Source of the DNA: Fulvimarina sp.
Lineage (GTDB): Bacteria > Pseudomonadota > Alphaproteobacteria > Rhizobiales > Rhizobiaceae
Reading direction: 5' to 3'
Assembly (NCBI GenBank): GCA_002700095.1
Contig: PACL01000042.1
Coordinates: 1-38,488 of the forward strand
DNA: 38,488 nt
In this document: one piece after another, positions 1 through 7,918 of the stretch
Layout of the letters: every line of letters begins with the position of its first letter
Numbering within the stretch: position 1 is the stretch's first letter
The notes under the pieces: model-generated
Seen by the model: the letters and a program-made list of their open reading frames with translations, nothing else
Database searches by the model: none
Told to the model about the DNA's origin: nothing
Made by a program: the position numbers and the translations under genes

Positions 1-558
1 GGTGTCGATCCAGAACGGCCGGCCGATCTGCTTGGTCATCTCCTCCGAGAGAATCCCGTCGAGGATGTTGAAGAAGGGTTTCGGCGCCGGTGGCGGCAGG
101 TCGCCGGGCGGCAGCAGCGAGATGTTGAGATCCAGCCGTCGCTGGGCGACGTCGAGGATGCGGGTCCGGTCGCCGGCATCCTCCTCCGCCTCGATCAGGT
201 CGACCACCGCCCCGATGTCCTGGACGACGGCCTGCGACAGGCGCTCCGTCACCAGGGCCCAGTGGCGCTCCATGAAGACGACGGTGACGACGCATTGCAA
301 CAGGATCATCGGCGCGAGGATGATGATCAGAGAACGGGCATAGAGGCCCTTCGGCAGGAAGCGCCGGGCGATGCGCGGAACCGGCCGCAGCGGCCCGCGC
401 CAGACGTCGACCCGGCTGGGCATCCGGCCCAGCAGCTGCTCGACCAGCCGGCCGATGCGCTGGGAGAACCGGCGCTCGCGCAGATAGCGGAGCGGCAGCG
501 CCCGGTTCCGCGGCTTGCGGGTGCGAAGGAGACGGTCGATCAGGGTCATGAGCCTCAT
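1..558 (-). CDS. Sensor histidine kinase, N-terminal part (cut by window edge)
   Basis: This is the membrane sensor partner of the response regulator just upstream, in the same direction with a gap of about 40 nt. Only the first ~186 residues are in the window. After a basic N-terminal stretch there is one strong membrane segment (around residues 80-100, core SLIIILAPMILLQCVV), then a periplasmic region rich in acidic residues with an amphipathic helix and a proline-rich PPPAPKPF stretch. This is the usual opening of EnvZ-type kinases. HAMP, the H-box and the ATPase domain lie beyond position 1. Two in-frame ATGs are three codons apart (558 and 549). The downstream one has a closer TGAGG-like ribosome site, so the true start may be 549. 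The family call rests on topology and on pairing with the OmpR-type gene; the kinase core is not visible. Confidence 0.78.
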   Translation of the reverse strand, partial: MRLMTLIDRLLRTRKPRNRALPLRYLRERRFSQRIGRLVEQLLGRMPSRVDVWRGPLRPVPRIARRFLPKGLYARSLIIILAPMILLQCVVTVVFMERHWALVTERLSQAVVQDIGAVVDLIEAEEDAGDRTRILDVAQRRLDLNISLLPPGDLPPPAPKPFFNILDGILSEEMTKQIGRPFWIDT

Positions 559-600
559 TCAGGTTCGGCCTTCGAAGCACGACCGAGAGGGCGAAGCGCC

Positions 601-1326
601 TCAGTCGATGTTCAGCCGGTAGCCGATGCCGCGCACCGTCTGCAGCCAGAGCGGGTTGGTCGGATCCTGCTCGATCTTGCGCCTGAGGCGGTTGATCTGG
701 ACGTCGACGGTGCGCTCGCCGACCTCGCTCTCCTCGCCGAGAAGCTCAAGCCGCGGGATCGTCTCGCCGGCCTTGGCGGCGAACTGGCTCATGATCTCCT
801 GCTCGCGCTCGGTCAGGCGGATGATCTCGACGCCCCGCTTCAGTTCGCGCCGCGACAGCGAGAAGGTGAAGGGTCCGAACCGCACGTGCTCGAGCTTGGT
901 GGCCGGCTGCGGCGCGCCGCGCTTCAGGATGTTGTTGACGCGCAGCAGCAGTTCGCGCGGGTCGAAGGGCTTGGGCAGATAGTCGTCGGCGCCGGCCTCG
1001 AGCCCGGCGATGCGGTCCTCCGTCTCCGAGCGGGCCGTCAGCATCAGGATCGGCGCGTCGCGGGTCTTGCGGATCGAGCGGACGAGGTCGATGCCGTTCT
1101 CTCCGGGCATCATCACGTCGACGACGACGAGGTCGAAGTCGAGGCCGCCGAGGATGCGCCGCGCCTCCGCGGCATCCGCCGCCACCGACACCCGGAACTG
1201 CTTCTCGGTGAGAAAGCGCGACAGCAGCGAGCGGATGCGGCGGTCGTCGTCGACGATCAGGATGTGCGGGGCATCGTCGTCGATGATCGTGGGGGACGCG
1301 GCGATCTCGGCTTCGGTGTCGGTCAT
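601..1326 (-). CDS. OmpR/PhoB-family response regulator (PetR-like)
   Basis: A 241-residue two-component transcription regulator. The receiver domain (about residues 20-132) has the acidic pair in ILIVDDD, the phospho-acceptor D70 in LVVVDVMMPG, the conserved T/S in MLTARS and K119 in DYLPKPF. A winged-helix DNA-binding domain fills residues ~150-241, with the typical ending VRGIGYRL. I chose the ATG that overlaps the stop of the upstream MarR gene (ATGA, 4 nt), which implies translational coupling; a longer frame upstream is less likely. The order MarR regulator, OmpR-type regulator, kinase resembles the petP-petR pair of Rhodobacter and many rhizobia, but here no petABC genes are adjacent, so the regulated process is unknown. 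Confidence 0.93.
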   Translation of the reverse strand: MTDTEAEIAASPTIIDDDAPHILIVDDDRRIRSLLSRFLTEKQFRVSVAADAAEARRILGGLDFDLVVVDVMMPGENGIDLVRSIRKTRDAPILMLTARSETEDRIAGLEAGADDYLPKPFDPRELLLRVNNILKRGAPQPATKLEHVRFGPFTFSLSRRELKRGVEIIRLTEREQEIMSQFAAKAGETIPRLELLGEESEVGERTVDVQINRLRRKIEQDPTNPLWLQTVRGIGYRLNID

Positions 1327-1889
1327 TCGGGGTCTTTCCAACTGATGTCCTTGCGCTCGAACCACTCGCGGGCCGACTCCCGGTCCGAGGCCATCGCCTT
1401 GAGGAAGGCCGCGATCGGCCGCATGTCCTCGTCGCTGGTCTTGGCGAGCGCCGACTCGATGCGCCGGACCTGCGCCTCGGACAGCTCGACCGCGAGCGCG
1501 CGGCCCTTCTGCGTCGGATAGAGCCGGCGCTGGCGCCGATCCTCGTCGCCGGGGATCTGGCAGATGAAGCTCTCGTCGAGGAGCTGGCGCAGGACCCGGG
1601 AGAGGGACTGCTTGGTGATCTGCAGGATGTCGAGCAGCTCGGCGATGGTCAGGCCCGGATCGCGGTTGACGAAGTGCAGGACGCGGTGATGCGCCCGTCC
1701 GAAGCCGTAGCGGATGAGGATCTCGTCGGCGTCGCCGGTGAATTCGCGATAGGCGAAGAAGAAGAGCTCGATCACGCGGAAGTCGAGGCTGCCCTGGGTC
1801 GGCAGGGGATCGCGCACGACGGTCCGATCGGCCTCGCTGGTCGGATCGCTCTGGAGGGCCGGGATGTCCATTAAATAGGTCAGCACCAT
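1323..1889 (-). CDS. MarR-family transcription regulator (PetP-like)
   Basis: A 188-residue winged-helix regulator. The central part contains the MarR helix-turn-helix and wing: GLTIAELLDILQITKQSLSR is the recognition helix region, followed by the wing DRRQRRLYPTQKGRAL. It is first in a three-gene run with the response regulator (4-nt overlap) and the kinase, and is divergent from the aminotransferase gene. The 192-nt region between the two divergent genes has an AT-rich patch around 1888-1915 that could hold their promoters; I see no convincing dyad operator there. A second in-frame ATG (MDIPAL, at 1871) is six codons in; neither start has a clear ribosome site. Many MarR proteins of this type act with the adjacent response regulator, but no ligand can be inferred. 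Confidence 0.9.
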   Translation of the reverse strand: MVLTYLMDIPALQSDPTSEADRTVVRDPLPTQGSLDFRVIELFFFAYREFTGDADEILIRYGFGRAHHRVLHFVNRDPGLTIAELLDILQITKQSLSRVLRQLLDESFICQIPGDEDRRQRRLYPTQKGRALAVELSEAQVRRIESALAKTSDEDMRPIAAFLKAMASDRESAREWFERKDISWKDPE

Positions 1890-2081
1890 TGACGTAATTT
1901 CGGTTTATTGTTACACCGGCGGCCTGGATGTGGAAACAGCGCGATACCGCCTCCGCGGCACCGAGCAGATATCACCAATCGCCGTCCTTTCGCATTGCGC
2001 CCGCGACAATTCTGCCCGCAGTGTGATGTCCCGTCCAACGGCAATCTAGGGAGAGCGCCCGGTCGTGGCGCTGAAAAAACC

Positions 2082-2972
2082 ATGAGCGCGGTTCCATTCG
2101 ATCAACTCGATGGCGAAATCTGGTTCAACGGCGAGTTCGTTGCCTGGAAGGACGCCAAGATTCACGTGCTGACCCACGGCCTGCATTATGCCAGTGCCGT
2201 GTTCGAGGGCGAACGCGCCTATGGTGGCGAGGTGTTCAAGTTGCGCGAGCACACCGAGCGCCTGATCGAATCCGGCCGCATCCTCGGTTTCACGATCCCC
2301 TATTCCGCCGACGAGATCGACGCGGCGACGGACGAGCTTCTGTCCCGCCAGGGCCTGACCGACGCCTATGTCCGGCCGATCGCCTGGCGCGGCTCGGAGA
2401 TGATGGGCGTCTCGGCCCAGGCCAACCGCATCAACGTCGCCATCGCCATCTGGCAGTGGCCGAGCTATTTTGATCCGGCGGCGAAGATGAAGGGCATCCG
2501 GCTGGACCTCGCCCAGTATCGCCGGCCCGATCCGATGACCGCCCCGTCGAGGTCGAAGGCCGCCGGCCTCTACATGATCTGCACCATCTCCAAGCACGCC
2601 GCCGAGGCCAAGGGCTATGCCGACGCGCTGATGCTCGACTGGCGCGGTCAGGTGGCCGAGGCGACGGGCGCCAACGTCTTCTTCGTCAAGGACGGCGTCA
2701 TCCATACCCCGAAGGCCGACTGCTTCCTCGACGGCATCACCCGGCGCACCGTCATCGCCCTGGCCAAGCGCCGCGGCATCGAGGTGGTCGAGCGGGCGAT
2801 CATGCCGGAGGAGCTTTCCGACTTTTCCGAATGCTTCCTCACCGGCACCGCCGCCGAGGTGACGCCGGTTTCCGAGATCGCCGACTGGCGCTTCACCCCG
2901 GGCGAGATTTCCCGGCGCCTCGTCGAGGACTATGCGACCGAAGTGACGCCGAAGCGCGCTGCTGCGGAATAA
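2082..2972 (+). CDS. ilvE: Branched-chain amino acid aminotransferase (class IV PLP enzyme)
   Basis: This 296-residue enzyme transfers amino groups between glutamate and the 2-oxoacids of valine, leucine and isoleucine, in the cytosol. It is a fold-type IV PLP protein: the pyridoxal lysine is K159 (SRSKAAGLYM), the phosphate-binding and substrate segment is VAEATGANVFFV (191-202), and LDGITRRTVIALA and LTGTAAEVTPV form the C-terminal cofactor pocket. HGLHYASAVFEGERAY near residues 32-47 is typical of IlvE rather than D-amino-acid transaminase. The frame is open farther upstream, but the ATG at MSAVPFDQLDGEIW gives the family's normal N-terminus. It stands alone, divergent from the regulator genes, with a strong hairpin after its stop. 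Confidence 0.93.
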   Translation: MSAVPFDQLDGEIWFNGEFVAWKDAKIHVLTHGLHYASAVFEGERAYGGEVFKLREHTERLIESGRILGFTIPYSADEIDAATDELLSRQGLTDAYVRPIAWRGSEMMGVSAQANRINVAIAIWQWPSYFDPAAKMKGIRLDLAQYRRPDPMTAPSRSKAAGLYMICTISKHAAEAKGYADALMLDWRGQVAEATGANVFFVKDGVIHTPKADCFLDGITRRTVIALAKRRGIEVVERAIMPEELSDFSECFLTGTAAEVTPVSEIADWRFTPGEISRRLVEDYATEVTPKRAAAE

Positions 2973-2995
2973 CCGCGAGCCCCACCTCCTGTCAT

Positions 2996-3036
2996 CGCCA
3001 GCGGGCGCCTGCCGGATCGGTGGGCGCCCGCTGGCG
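2996..3036. terminator. Intrinsic terminator between convergent ilvE and DMT genes
   Basis: A perfect 14-bp inverted repeat (CGCCAGCGGGCGCC / GGCGCCCGCTGGCG) with a 13-nt loop lies 23 nt after the ilvE stop and is followed by a short TTTCC tract. It sits between two converging genes and can act on both transcripts, although the T tract is weak. Confidence 0.6.
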
Positions 3037-3101
3037 TTTCCGCCTGGCATTTGCGGGCCGCAAGGTGAGGAAGCCGCAAGGCGGGGATTGCGACCGCCGG
3101 C

Positions 3102-4025
3102 TCAGTGCAGCGTGCGCGGCACGGTCTTCGGCGGCACGCCGTCGTCGACGATCTTCTGCCGGTGGAACAGGAACAGGCCGGCGACGATGATGATGACCGC
3201 GCCGACCAGCACCTGCGGCGTCGGCAGGTTGCCGAAGAAGACGAGGCCGAAGATCGCCGCCCAGAGCAGCAGCGTGTACTGGAGCGGCGCCAGCGTCGAG
3301 GCCGGGGCGAGTTTCAGCGAGCGGGTGATCATGAGGTGGGCGCTGCACGAGACGACGCCGAGGAGGAGCAGCGCCCCGAGGTCGAAGGCGGAGGGCGTCA
3401 CCCATGTCGTCACCGACAGGACCGCGCCGGCAATGAGGGCGGCGAGGGTCTGCCAGCCGACCAGCGTGGCGTCGCTGGTCTTGCGCAGCGTCCGCGCCAG
3501 GACCAGCGTCATCGCGAAGGCGATGCTGCCGACGAAGGCGAAGAGCGAGGCGAGCGACAGCGAGGCCGAGGAGGGCTGCAGCGCGACGACGACGCCGAGG
3601 AAGCCGACGACGATCGCCACCCAGCGGCGCCAGCCCACCTTCTCGCCGAGAAACACATGGGAGATCGCCGCGACGTAGATCGGCCCGGCCATGTAGAAGG
3701 TCATCACGTCGGCAAGCGGCATGGTGGCGACGGCGGCGTAGAAGAGGCCGGTATCGACGGTGGCGCACAGCGCCCGCATCGCCTGGAGCCCGGGCCGCTC
3801 GGCGCTGAACAGGGCGACCTTGCCCTGGCGCAGGAGCAACGGCCCGAGGATCAGGAACGCCCCCAGCGAGCGGATCAAAAGCACCTGCCCGACCGAGAAG
3901 CTCGCCACCAGCCACTTGCCCATGGCGTCGTTGAGCGCGAACATGAAGTCGCCGACTAGCATCAGGATAACGCCGAGGGCGACGGGGCCGACGAGCGGAG
4001 CGGCGGAAAACGGGCGGGCGGTCAT
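3102..4025 (-). CDS. DMT-superfamily (EamA) permease
   Basis: An inner-membrane transporter of 307 residues with about ten hydrophobic segments in two EamA repeats (roughly residues 12-145 and 155-290). Short charged loops such as FLGEKVGWRRWVA, a typical EamA junction, separate them. Family members mostly export amino acids, metabolites or drugs, or import nucleotide-type solutes; nothing in the sequence fixes the substrate. The second repeat ends in IIIVAGLFLFHRQK, then a short hydrophilic tail. It is monocistronic, convergent with ilvE and divergent from the methyltransferase-like gene. Confidence 0.9.
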   Translation of the reverse strand: MTARPFSAAPLVGPVALGVILMLVGDFMFALNDAMGKWLVASFSVGQVLLIRSLGAFLILGPLLLRQGKVALFSAERPGLQAMRALCATVDTGLFYAAVATMPLADVMTFYMAGPIYVAAISHVFLGEKVGWRRWVAIVVGFLGVVVALQPSSASLSLASLFAFVGSIAFAMTLVLARTLRKTSDATLVGWQTLAALIAGAVLSVTTWVTPSAFDLGALLLLGVVSCSAHLMITRSLKLAPASTLAPLQYTLLLWAAIFGLVFFGNLPTPQVLVGAVIIIVAGLFLFHRQKIVDDGVPPKTVPRTLH

Positions 4026-4361
4026 GGTTTCGGTTCGAGGCTCGTGCGCGCATGGCCGGCGACGATGGTCGCCTTGGCCGATCCAGGCGTCGGATCGGCC
4101 GGTGGCCTATGCTTCGCAGTCTGGTTGATTGTCGTGGACGCCCTCGGCGATGCTCTATGGCGCTTCGCCGGGGCCGGCAACAGAATTTGCGAGGGAGCCC
4201 ACCGATTGGGATCGATCCGCGCTTCAGACCGCCGCGGCCCTCGCTCATGGGACGCAAAACCCTCGCCTGCCCCTTGGCATCGCCGCCGTTTAGATGACAA
4301 GACAGCCACTTGCCATGCGGCCGCACGGACGGCGGCCATTCTCGAACGACGAAGCGTGCCG
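4026..4361. other. Divergent intergenic region without a convincing gene
   Basis: About 336 nt between the DMT permease and the spermidine-synthase-like gene. A reading frame continues upstream from the latter, but its translation (tryptophan-, arginine- and cysteine-rich, no domain) looks like non-coding DNA and no ribosome site supports a longer start. It presumably holds both promoters; I found no clear operator, hairpin or RNA gene. Confidence 0.5.
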
Positions 4362-5042
4362 ATGATACCCTGGGAACACCTCGCCACGACGCAGATCCCC
4401 GGCACCGGGGGCGAGATGAAGCTGATGCGCCGCGGCGCCGAGTATTCCATCATGCTCGGCCGGATCGAGCTGATGAACAGCCGGCTGTCCGGCTCGGAGG
4501 AAGCCTTGGCGCAGCTCTCGCTCGACAGGATCGCCGGCCGGCCGTCGCCGGCGATCCTCGTAGGCGGGCTCGGCATGGGCTTCACCCTGCGGGCGCTTCT
4601 TGCCGCAGCGCCGGCCGATGCGCGCATCGTCGTCGCCGAACTCGTCCCGGCCGTCGTCGACTGGGCGAGGGGCCCGATGGCGCACATCTTCGCCGGCAGC
4701 CTCGACGACCCACGGGTCGAGATCGTGGTGCGCGACGTCGGCGCACTGATCGCCGAGACGATAGCGGGCTTCGACGCCATCCTGCTCGATGTCGACAACG
4801 GGCCGGAGGGCCTGACCAGCGACGCCAACGACGCGCTCTATGCGGCCAAGGGCCTCGGCGAGGCGCGCCGGGCGCTGCGGGACGGCGGCGTCCTGGCGGT
4901 CTGGTCGCAGGGGCCGGACGAGCGCTTCGCTGCAAGGCTCAGGCGCGGCGCCTTCGATGTCGAGGAGGCGCGGGTCAAGGCCCATCGCGGCAAGCGCGGC
5001 GCCCGTCACGTCATCTGGCTGGGGACCAAGCCCTCCGTCTGA
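4362..5042 (+). CDS. Spermidine-synthase-like protein (class I methyltransferase fold)
   Basis: A 226-residue protein of the spermidine/spermine synthase-like group. The nucleotide-binding loop is AILVGGLGMGFTLR (residues 64-77), the acidic ribose-binding residue is E93 in VVAELVP, and the later motif is AILLDVDNGPEGL. True spermidine synthases carry a catalytic Asp and a decarboxy-SAM/putrescine signature around a GGGDG motif. That signature is not obvious here, so polyamine synthesis is not assured and a SAM-dependent methyltransferase role is equally possible. The ATG at MIPWEHLATT gives a plausible N-terminus; an open frame upstream allows a longer protein. The hydrolase gene follows 86 nt later on the same strand. 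Confidence 0.75.
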   Translation: MIPWEHLATTQIPGTGGEMKLMRRGAEYSIMLGRIELMNSRLSGSEEALAQLSLDRIAGRPSPAILVGGLGMGFTLRALLAAAPADARIVVAELVPAVVDWARGPMAHIFAGSLDDPRVEIVVRDVGALIAETIAGFDAILLDVDNGPEGLTSDANDALYAAKGLGEARRALRDGGVLAVWSQGPDERFAARLRRGAFDVEEARVKAHRGKRGARHVIWLGTKPSV

Positions 5043-5127
5043 CGGGAATGAGGTTGCCGGCAGCGGTTCCGGTCGCCATTTCGTCTGTGACGCAATCAAT
5101 CAACGCTCTTGCACCGATGAGGACACC

Positions 5128-5769
5128 TTGGCCCAACTCAGCGCCCGGATCGTGCCTGTCACGCCGTTCCAGCAGAACTGCTGCATTCTCTTCGACGAGG
5201 CCGCGAGGGCCGGCGTCGTCATCGATCCCGGCGGCGACGCAGACCAGATCCATGCGGTGGTGACGGAACTCGGCATCGAGCTGAAGGAGATCTGGCTCAC
5301 CCACGGCCATCTCGATCATGCCGGCGGCGCCATGGAGCTGAAGGCGCTGACCGGCGTCGACATCGTCGGCCCGCACGAGGACGACAGATTGCTGCTCGAA
5401 TCGATCGAGGATCAGTCGAAGGCCTTCGGCGTCGGCGGGGGCATGAAGAACTGCACCCCCGATCGCTGGCTGAGCGAGGGCGACACGCTGACCTTCGGCG
5501 GCCATTCGTTCGAGGTCTTCCACACGCCCGGCCATGCGCCCGGACACGTCATCTTCTTTCACCGCGCGGCGCGGTTCGCCCATCTCGGCGACGTGCTCTT
5601 TGCCGGCTCGATCGGCCGCACGGATCTGCCGGGCGGCGACCACGAGACGCTGCTGAGATCGATCCGCGACAAGGTGCTGCCGCTCGGCGACGACGTCGGC
5701 TTCCTGTGCGGCCACGGGCCGGGCAGCCGCATCGGCGACGAGCGACGGACAAATCCGTTCCTCACCTGA
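5128..5769 (+). CDS. MBL-fold hydrolase, glyoxalase-II-like (YcbL type)
   Basis: A 213-residue metallo-beta-lactamase-fold hydrolase. The metal site is the classical set: T58-HGHLDH64, the next His in HTPGHAPGHV, the bridging Asp in HLGDVLFAGSIGRTDLPGG, and the last His in CGHGPGSRIGDERRTN. The GRTDLPGG plus GHGP..T..ER pattern is shared by short type-II glyoxalases and YcbL-like enzymes, which hydrolyse thioesters such as S-lactoylglutathione. I chose TTG as start: no in-frame ATG lies nearby, and a TGAGGA ribosome site sits at normal distance before it. The ATG inside that site is out of frame. It is the same superfamily as PhnP, but its motifs are of the glyoxalase II branch and it is far from the phn genes. 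Confidence 0.9.
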   Translation: MAQLSARIVPVTPFQQNCCILFDEAARAGVVIDPGGDADQIHAVVTELGIELKEIWLTHGHLDHAGGAMELKALTGVDIVGPHEDDRLLLESIEDQSKAFGVGGGMKNCTPDRWLSEGDTLTFGGHSFEVFHTPGHAPGHVIFFHRAARFAHLGDVLFAGSIGRTDLPGGDHETLLRSIRDKVLPLGDDVGFLCGHGPGSRIGDERRTNPFLT

Positions 5770-5783
5770 GCGCCCGATCCGGC

Positions 5784-5802
5784 AGCCGGCTCGTCGCCGG
5801 CT
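5784..5802. terminator. Short hairpin between convergent genes
   Basis: A 7-bp stem (AGCCGGC/GCCGGCT) with a 5-nt loop lies between the hydrolase stop and the stop of the convergent secreted protein, which it touches. There is no T tract, so termination is only a guess. Confidence 0.35.
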
Positions 5803-6562
5803 ACTTGTCGCCGACCGGATGGGCTTCGGCCTGATAGCCTTCCGCGATGCGGATGATCTTGGCGCCGCCGGCATAGATCGTCTCAATGCCAGAGGCCGGG
5901 ATTGGGCGGCGATCAAGGCGCTGGTCCTCGACGCTGATGATCTTCGGCTCGCTCGGCACCGACCGGGAACTCGATATGTCGCGGAAGCCGCGCGTCGACG
6001 TGGGCCGGTACGAGCCGCGAGTGCCGGGCTCGGAACCGACCTCCGAGGTGATGAAGCCGAAGGATCCGCGGCTCGTCAGATTGACCGGCCGCACCACCAT
6101 GTGGCGCCAGTGGCCGGCCGTGTTGTTTCCGCGCAGGACGACGATCCCGTCGTCGCGGATCCCGTTGTCGCGCCCGAATGCCGGCTCGATCGACCCGCCA
6201 TCCTCGAGGAACTCCTCGCGCTCGCCGGTGACGTAGTTGTCCGGCGCCGTGCCGAGATTGTCCTCGCGCAGCCCTTCGAGCACGTCGTCTCCCGTCAGGC
6301 GGTCGATGCCGCCCACCGGCCGGGAATCGCCGTATGGGGCGAGGGCACCGTCGTCGCTGCGGCGGTCGCGACGCTGCTGGACGGGCGAGATGCGCACAGC
6401 CCCGCCATCGCGCAGGTATCGCTGGTCGCTCGACGAGGAGGAGGAGATTTGCGCGGACCGGCGGTGATCGTCCCCTGCCTTGGCCGGTCCGGCTGCGAAG
6501 GGCAGGCCCGTCACGGCGAGGGACAGGATCGTCGTGACGGCGAAGAGGCTGCGGTGACCCAT
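5801..6562 (-). CDS. Secreted protein of unknown function
   Basis: A 253-residue protein I do not recognise. It begins with a good Sec signal peptide (MGHRSLFAVTTILSLAVTG, cleavage likely after PAKA near residue 29). The mature part is hydrophilic, with a serine run (ISSSSSSDQ), many Asp-Arg pairs and short predicted strands (IVVLRGN, HMVVRPVNL, IETIYAGGAKIIRIA). There is no cysteine motif and no further membrane segment, so a periplasmic location is likely. An AGGGAGAGA ribosome site precedes the ATG, which supports expression. It is a single gene, convergent with the hydrolase. The 172 nt upstream of it, before the DUF1513 gene, shows no recognisable element. Confidence 0.75.
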   Translation of the reverse strand: MGHRSLFAVTTILSLAVTGLPFAAGPAKAGDDHRRSAQISSSSSSDQRYLRDGGAVRISPVQQRRDRRSDDGALAPYGDSRPVGGIDRLTGDDVLEGLREDNLGTAPDNYVTGEREEFLEDGGSIEPAFGRDNGIRDDGIVVLRGNNTAGHWRHMVVRPVNLTSRGSFGFITSEVGSEPGTRGSYRPTSTRGFRDISSSRSVPSEPKIISVEDQRLDRRPIPASGIETIYAGGAKIIRIAEGYQAEAHPVGDK

Positions 6563-6734
6563 AAGTCTCTCCCTGGAGGTAAGGATTCGTTAACCTTCCA
6601 GAGGAGGAGCAGGTTTCATGCCAGATGTTTCCGTGCCGTTTCGAGGCGTAGTCGGACCCTTCCGTCCCAGAAAGGAACGAGCTTCAACGTCCTGGTAACG
6701 AAACGGGACATCGTCCGGCGAGGGTGAGCCCGCG

Positions 6735-7856
6735 TCAGAGGGCGAGGATGTGGTTGTCCCATTCGAGATCGGCGGCGGCGCTGCGGTCGTCGGCCTCGAG
6801 GCGCAGGACGGTGCCGCGGCCCGAGGTCGCGACGAAGCCGGCGGCGTCCGGGGCGAGGCCGCAGCCGTCGGCGAGGCCGACGCGCCTCAGAACGTTGCCG
6901 GTCGCCGCATCGAGGATCATCAGCGTGCCGCCGACGGGGGACGAGACGGCGATGCGTTCCCCGTCCCGGCTCGCCGCCACCGATCCGATGTAGTTCGACA
7001 GCGACGCGAGATCCGCCGGGCGAAGCTCCGTCAGGTCGAGCGGATCCCCGGCTTTGGCGAAGCCGACCAGCGGCGGGGCGTCGCTCGCCGCGCCCTGATA
7101 CTGGCCGCCGAACCATACCCGGTTCTTCCCGTCGATGGCGATGTGGTGGAGCGACAGCTTGTGCAGTTCCCGCGGCAGGATCTGCTTGTCGATGAGGTCC
7201 CCCGACCGCCGGTCGATGAAGACGATGGAGGGCTGCATGGTCGCAAGGTTCAGCATCTGCCGGCCGTAGTCGGGATGGGTCTCGATGCCGCCATTGGCGA
7301 TGACGATGGTCTCGCCGTCCGGCATCAGCAGCGCCTCGTGGGTGTCCATGCCGTGGGCGTCGAACTCGCCGATCCGGACATACCCGGCCGGAACGTCGTA
7401 GATGGCGACGAGGCCCCTGGCGGCGTCGTAGTCGTGCTCGGTCGCGTACAACAGCCGGCCGTCGGGCGAGAAGAAGCCGTGGCCGAAATAATGCCGTCCT
7501 TCGGGCGAGTTGAGCGTCTGGAAGGTTTCGCCGGTCAGGGGATCGAAGACGATGGCGAAGGTGCGCGGGCGTCTCGCAAAGGCGACCGCCTTTCCGGAAA
7601 CGGGGTCGAAGGCGACGTCGTGGCCGCGCTCGGGCAGGGCGACGGTCGAGACGATCTCGCCGCGATCGGTGAAGATGGCGCAACCGAAGCTGCCGTCAGC
7701 GCGCTTGCAGGAAGCGCCGAACAATGCGTCAGCCCGCTCGAGCGCCTCGGCGGAGCGGGGCGCGAGGCCGGCAGCGAAGGTCGCGCCGGCGCCGATCAGG
7801 AAGCTGCGCCGGTCGATCGCCGGGCCGCGGATCGTCATGTCGTTGAAGAGGCGCAT
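6735..7856 (-). CDS. DUF1513 beta-propeller-like protein, Tat-exported
   Basis: A 373-residue protein of the DUF1513 family. The N-terminus holds a twin-arginine signal (DRRSFLIGAGATFAAGLA), so the folded protein is probably sent to the periplasm. The rest is a run of short strand repeats typical of a WD40/YVTN-like propeller (for example GHDVAFDPVSGKAVAFARRP and GTLMILDAATGNVLRRVG). It is last in the iron operon, about 60 nt after the second imelysin. DUF1513 proteins are regularly found with imelysin and di-haem genes, but their biochemical role is unknown. Two starts are possible, MRLFND and MTIRGPA; both leave the Tat motif intact. Confidence 0.87.
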   Translation of the reverse strand: MRLFNDMTIRGPAIDRRSFLIGAGATFAAGLAPRSAEALERADALFGASCKRADGSFGCAIFTDRGEIVSTVALPERGHDVAFDPVSGKAVAFARRPRTFAIVFDPLTGETFQTLNSPEGRHYFGHGFFSPDGRLLYATEHDYDAARGLVAIYDVPAGYVRIGEFDAHGMDTHEALLMPDGETIVIANGGIETHPDYGRQMLNLATMQPSIVFIDRRSGDLIDKQILPRELHKLSLHHIAIDGKNRVWFGGQYQGAASDAPPLVGFAKAGDPLDLTELRPADLASLSNYIGSVAASRDGERIAVSSPVGGTLMILDAATGNVLRRVGLADGCGLAPDAAGFVATSGRGTVLRLEADDRSAAADLEWDNHILAL

Positions 7857-7918
7857 CGCTGGCGCTGCCTTTTCTATTGAGCCGGTCGTGCTCGAGACGA
7901 GCCGGAACGCCTCGAAGG

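Noticed and set aside
2046..3050. Minus-strand frame opposite ilvE
   Set aside because: Antisense shadow of a clear class IV aminotransferase; no ribosome site and no domain.
5128..5769. MBL hydrolase as the missing PhnP
   Set aside because: PhnP has the same fold but belongs to the RNase Z-like branch; this protein has glyoxalase II motifs and lies about 7 kb from the phn genes without a Pho box.
6616..7683. Minus-strand Arg-rich frame over the DUF1513 gene
   Set aside because: Out-of-frame reading of the DUF1513 gene, dominated by Arg/Pro/Gly as expected for a frameshifted GC-rich gene.
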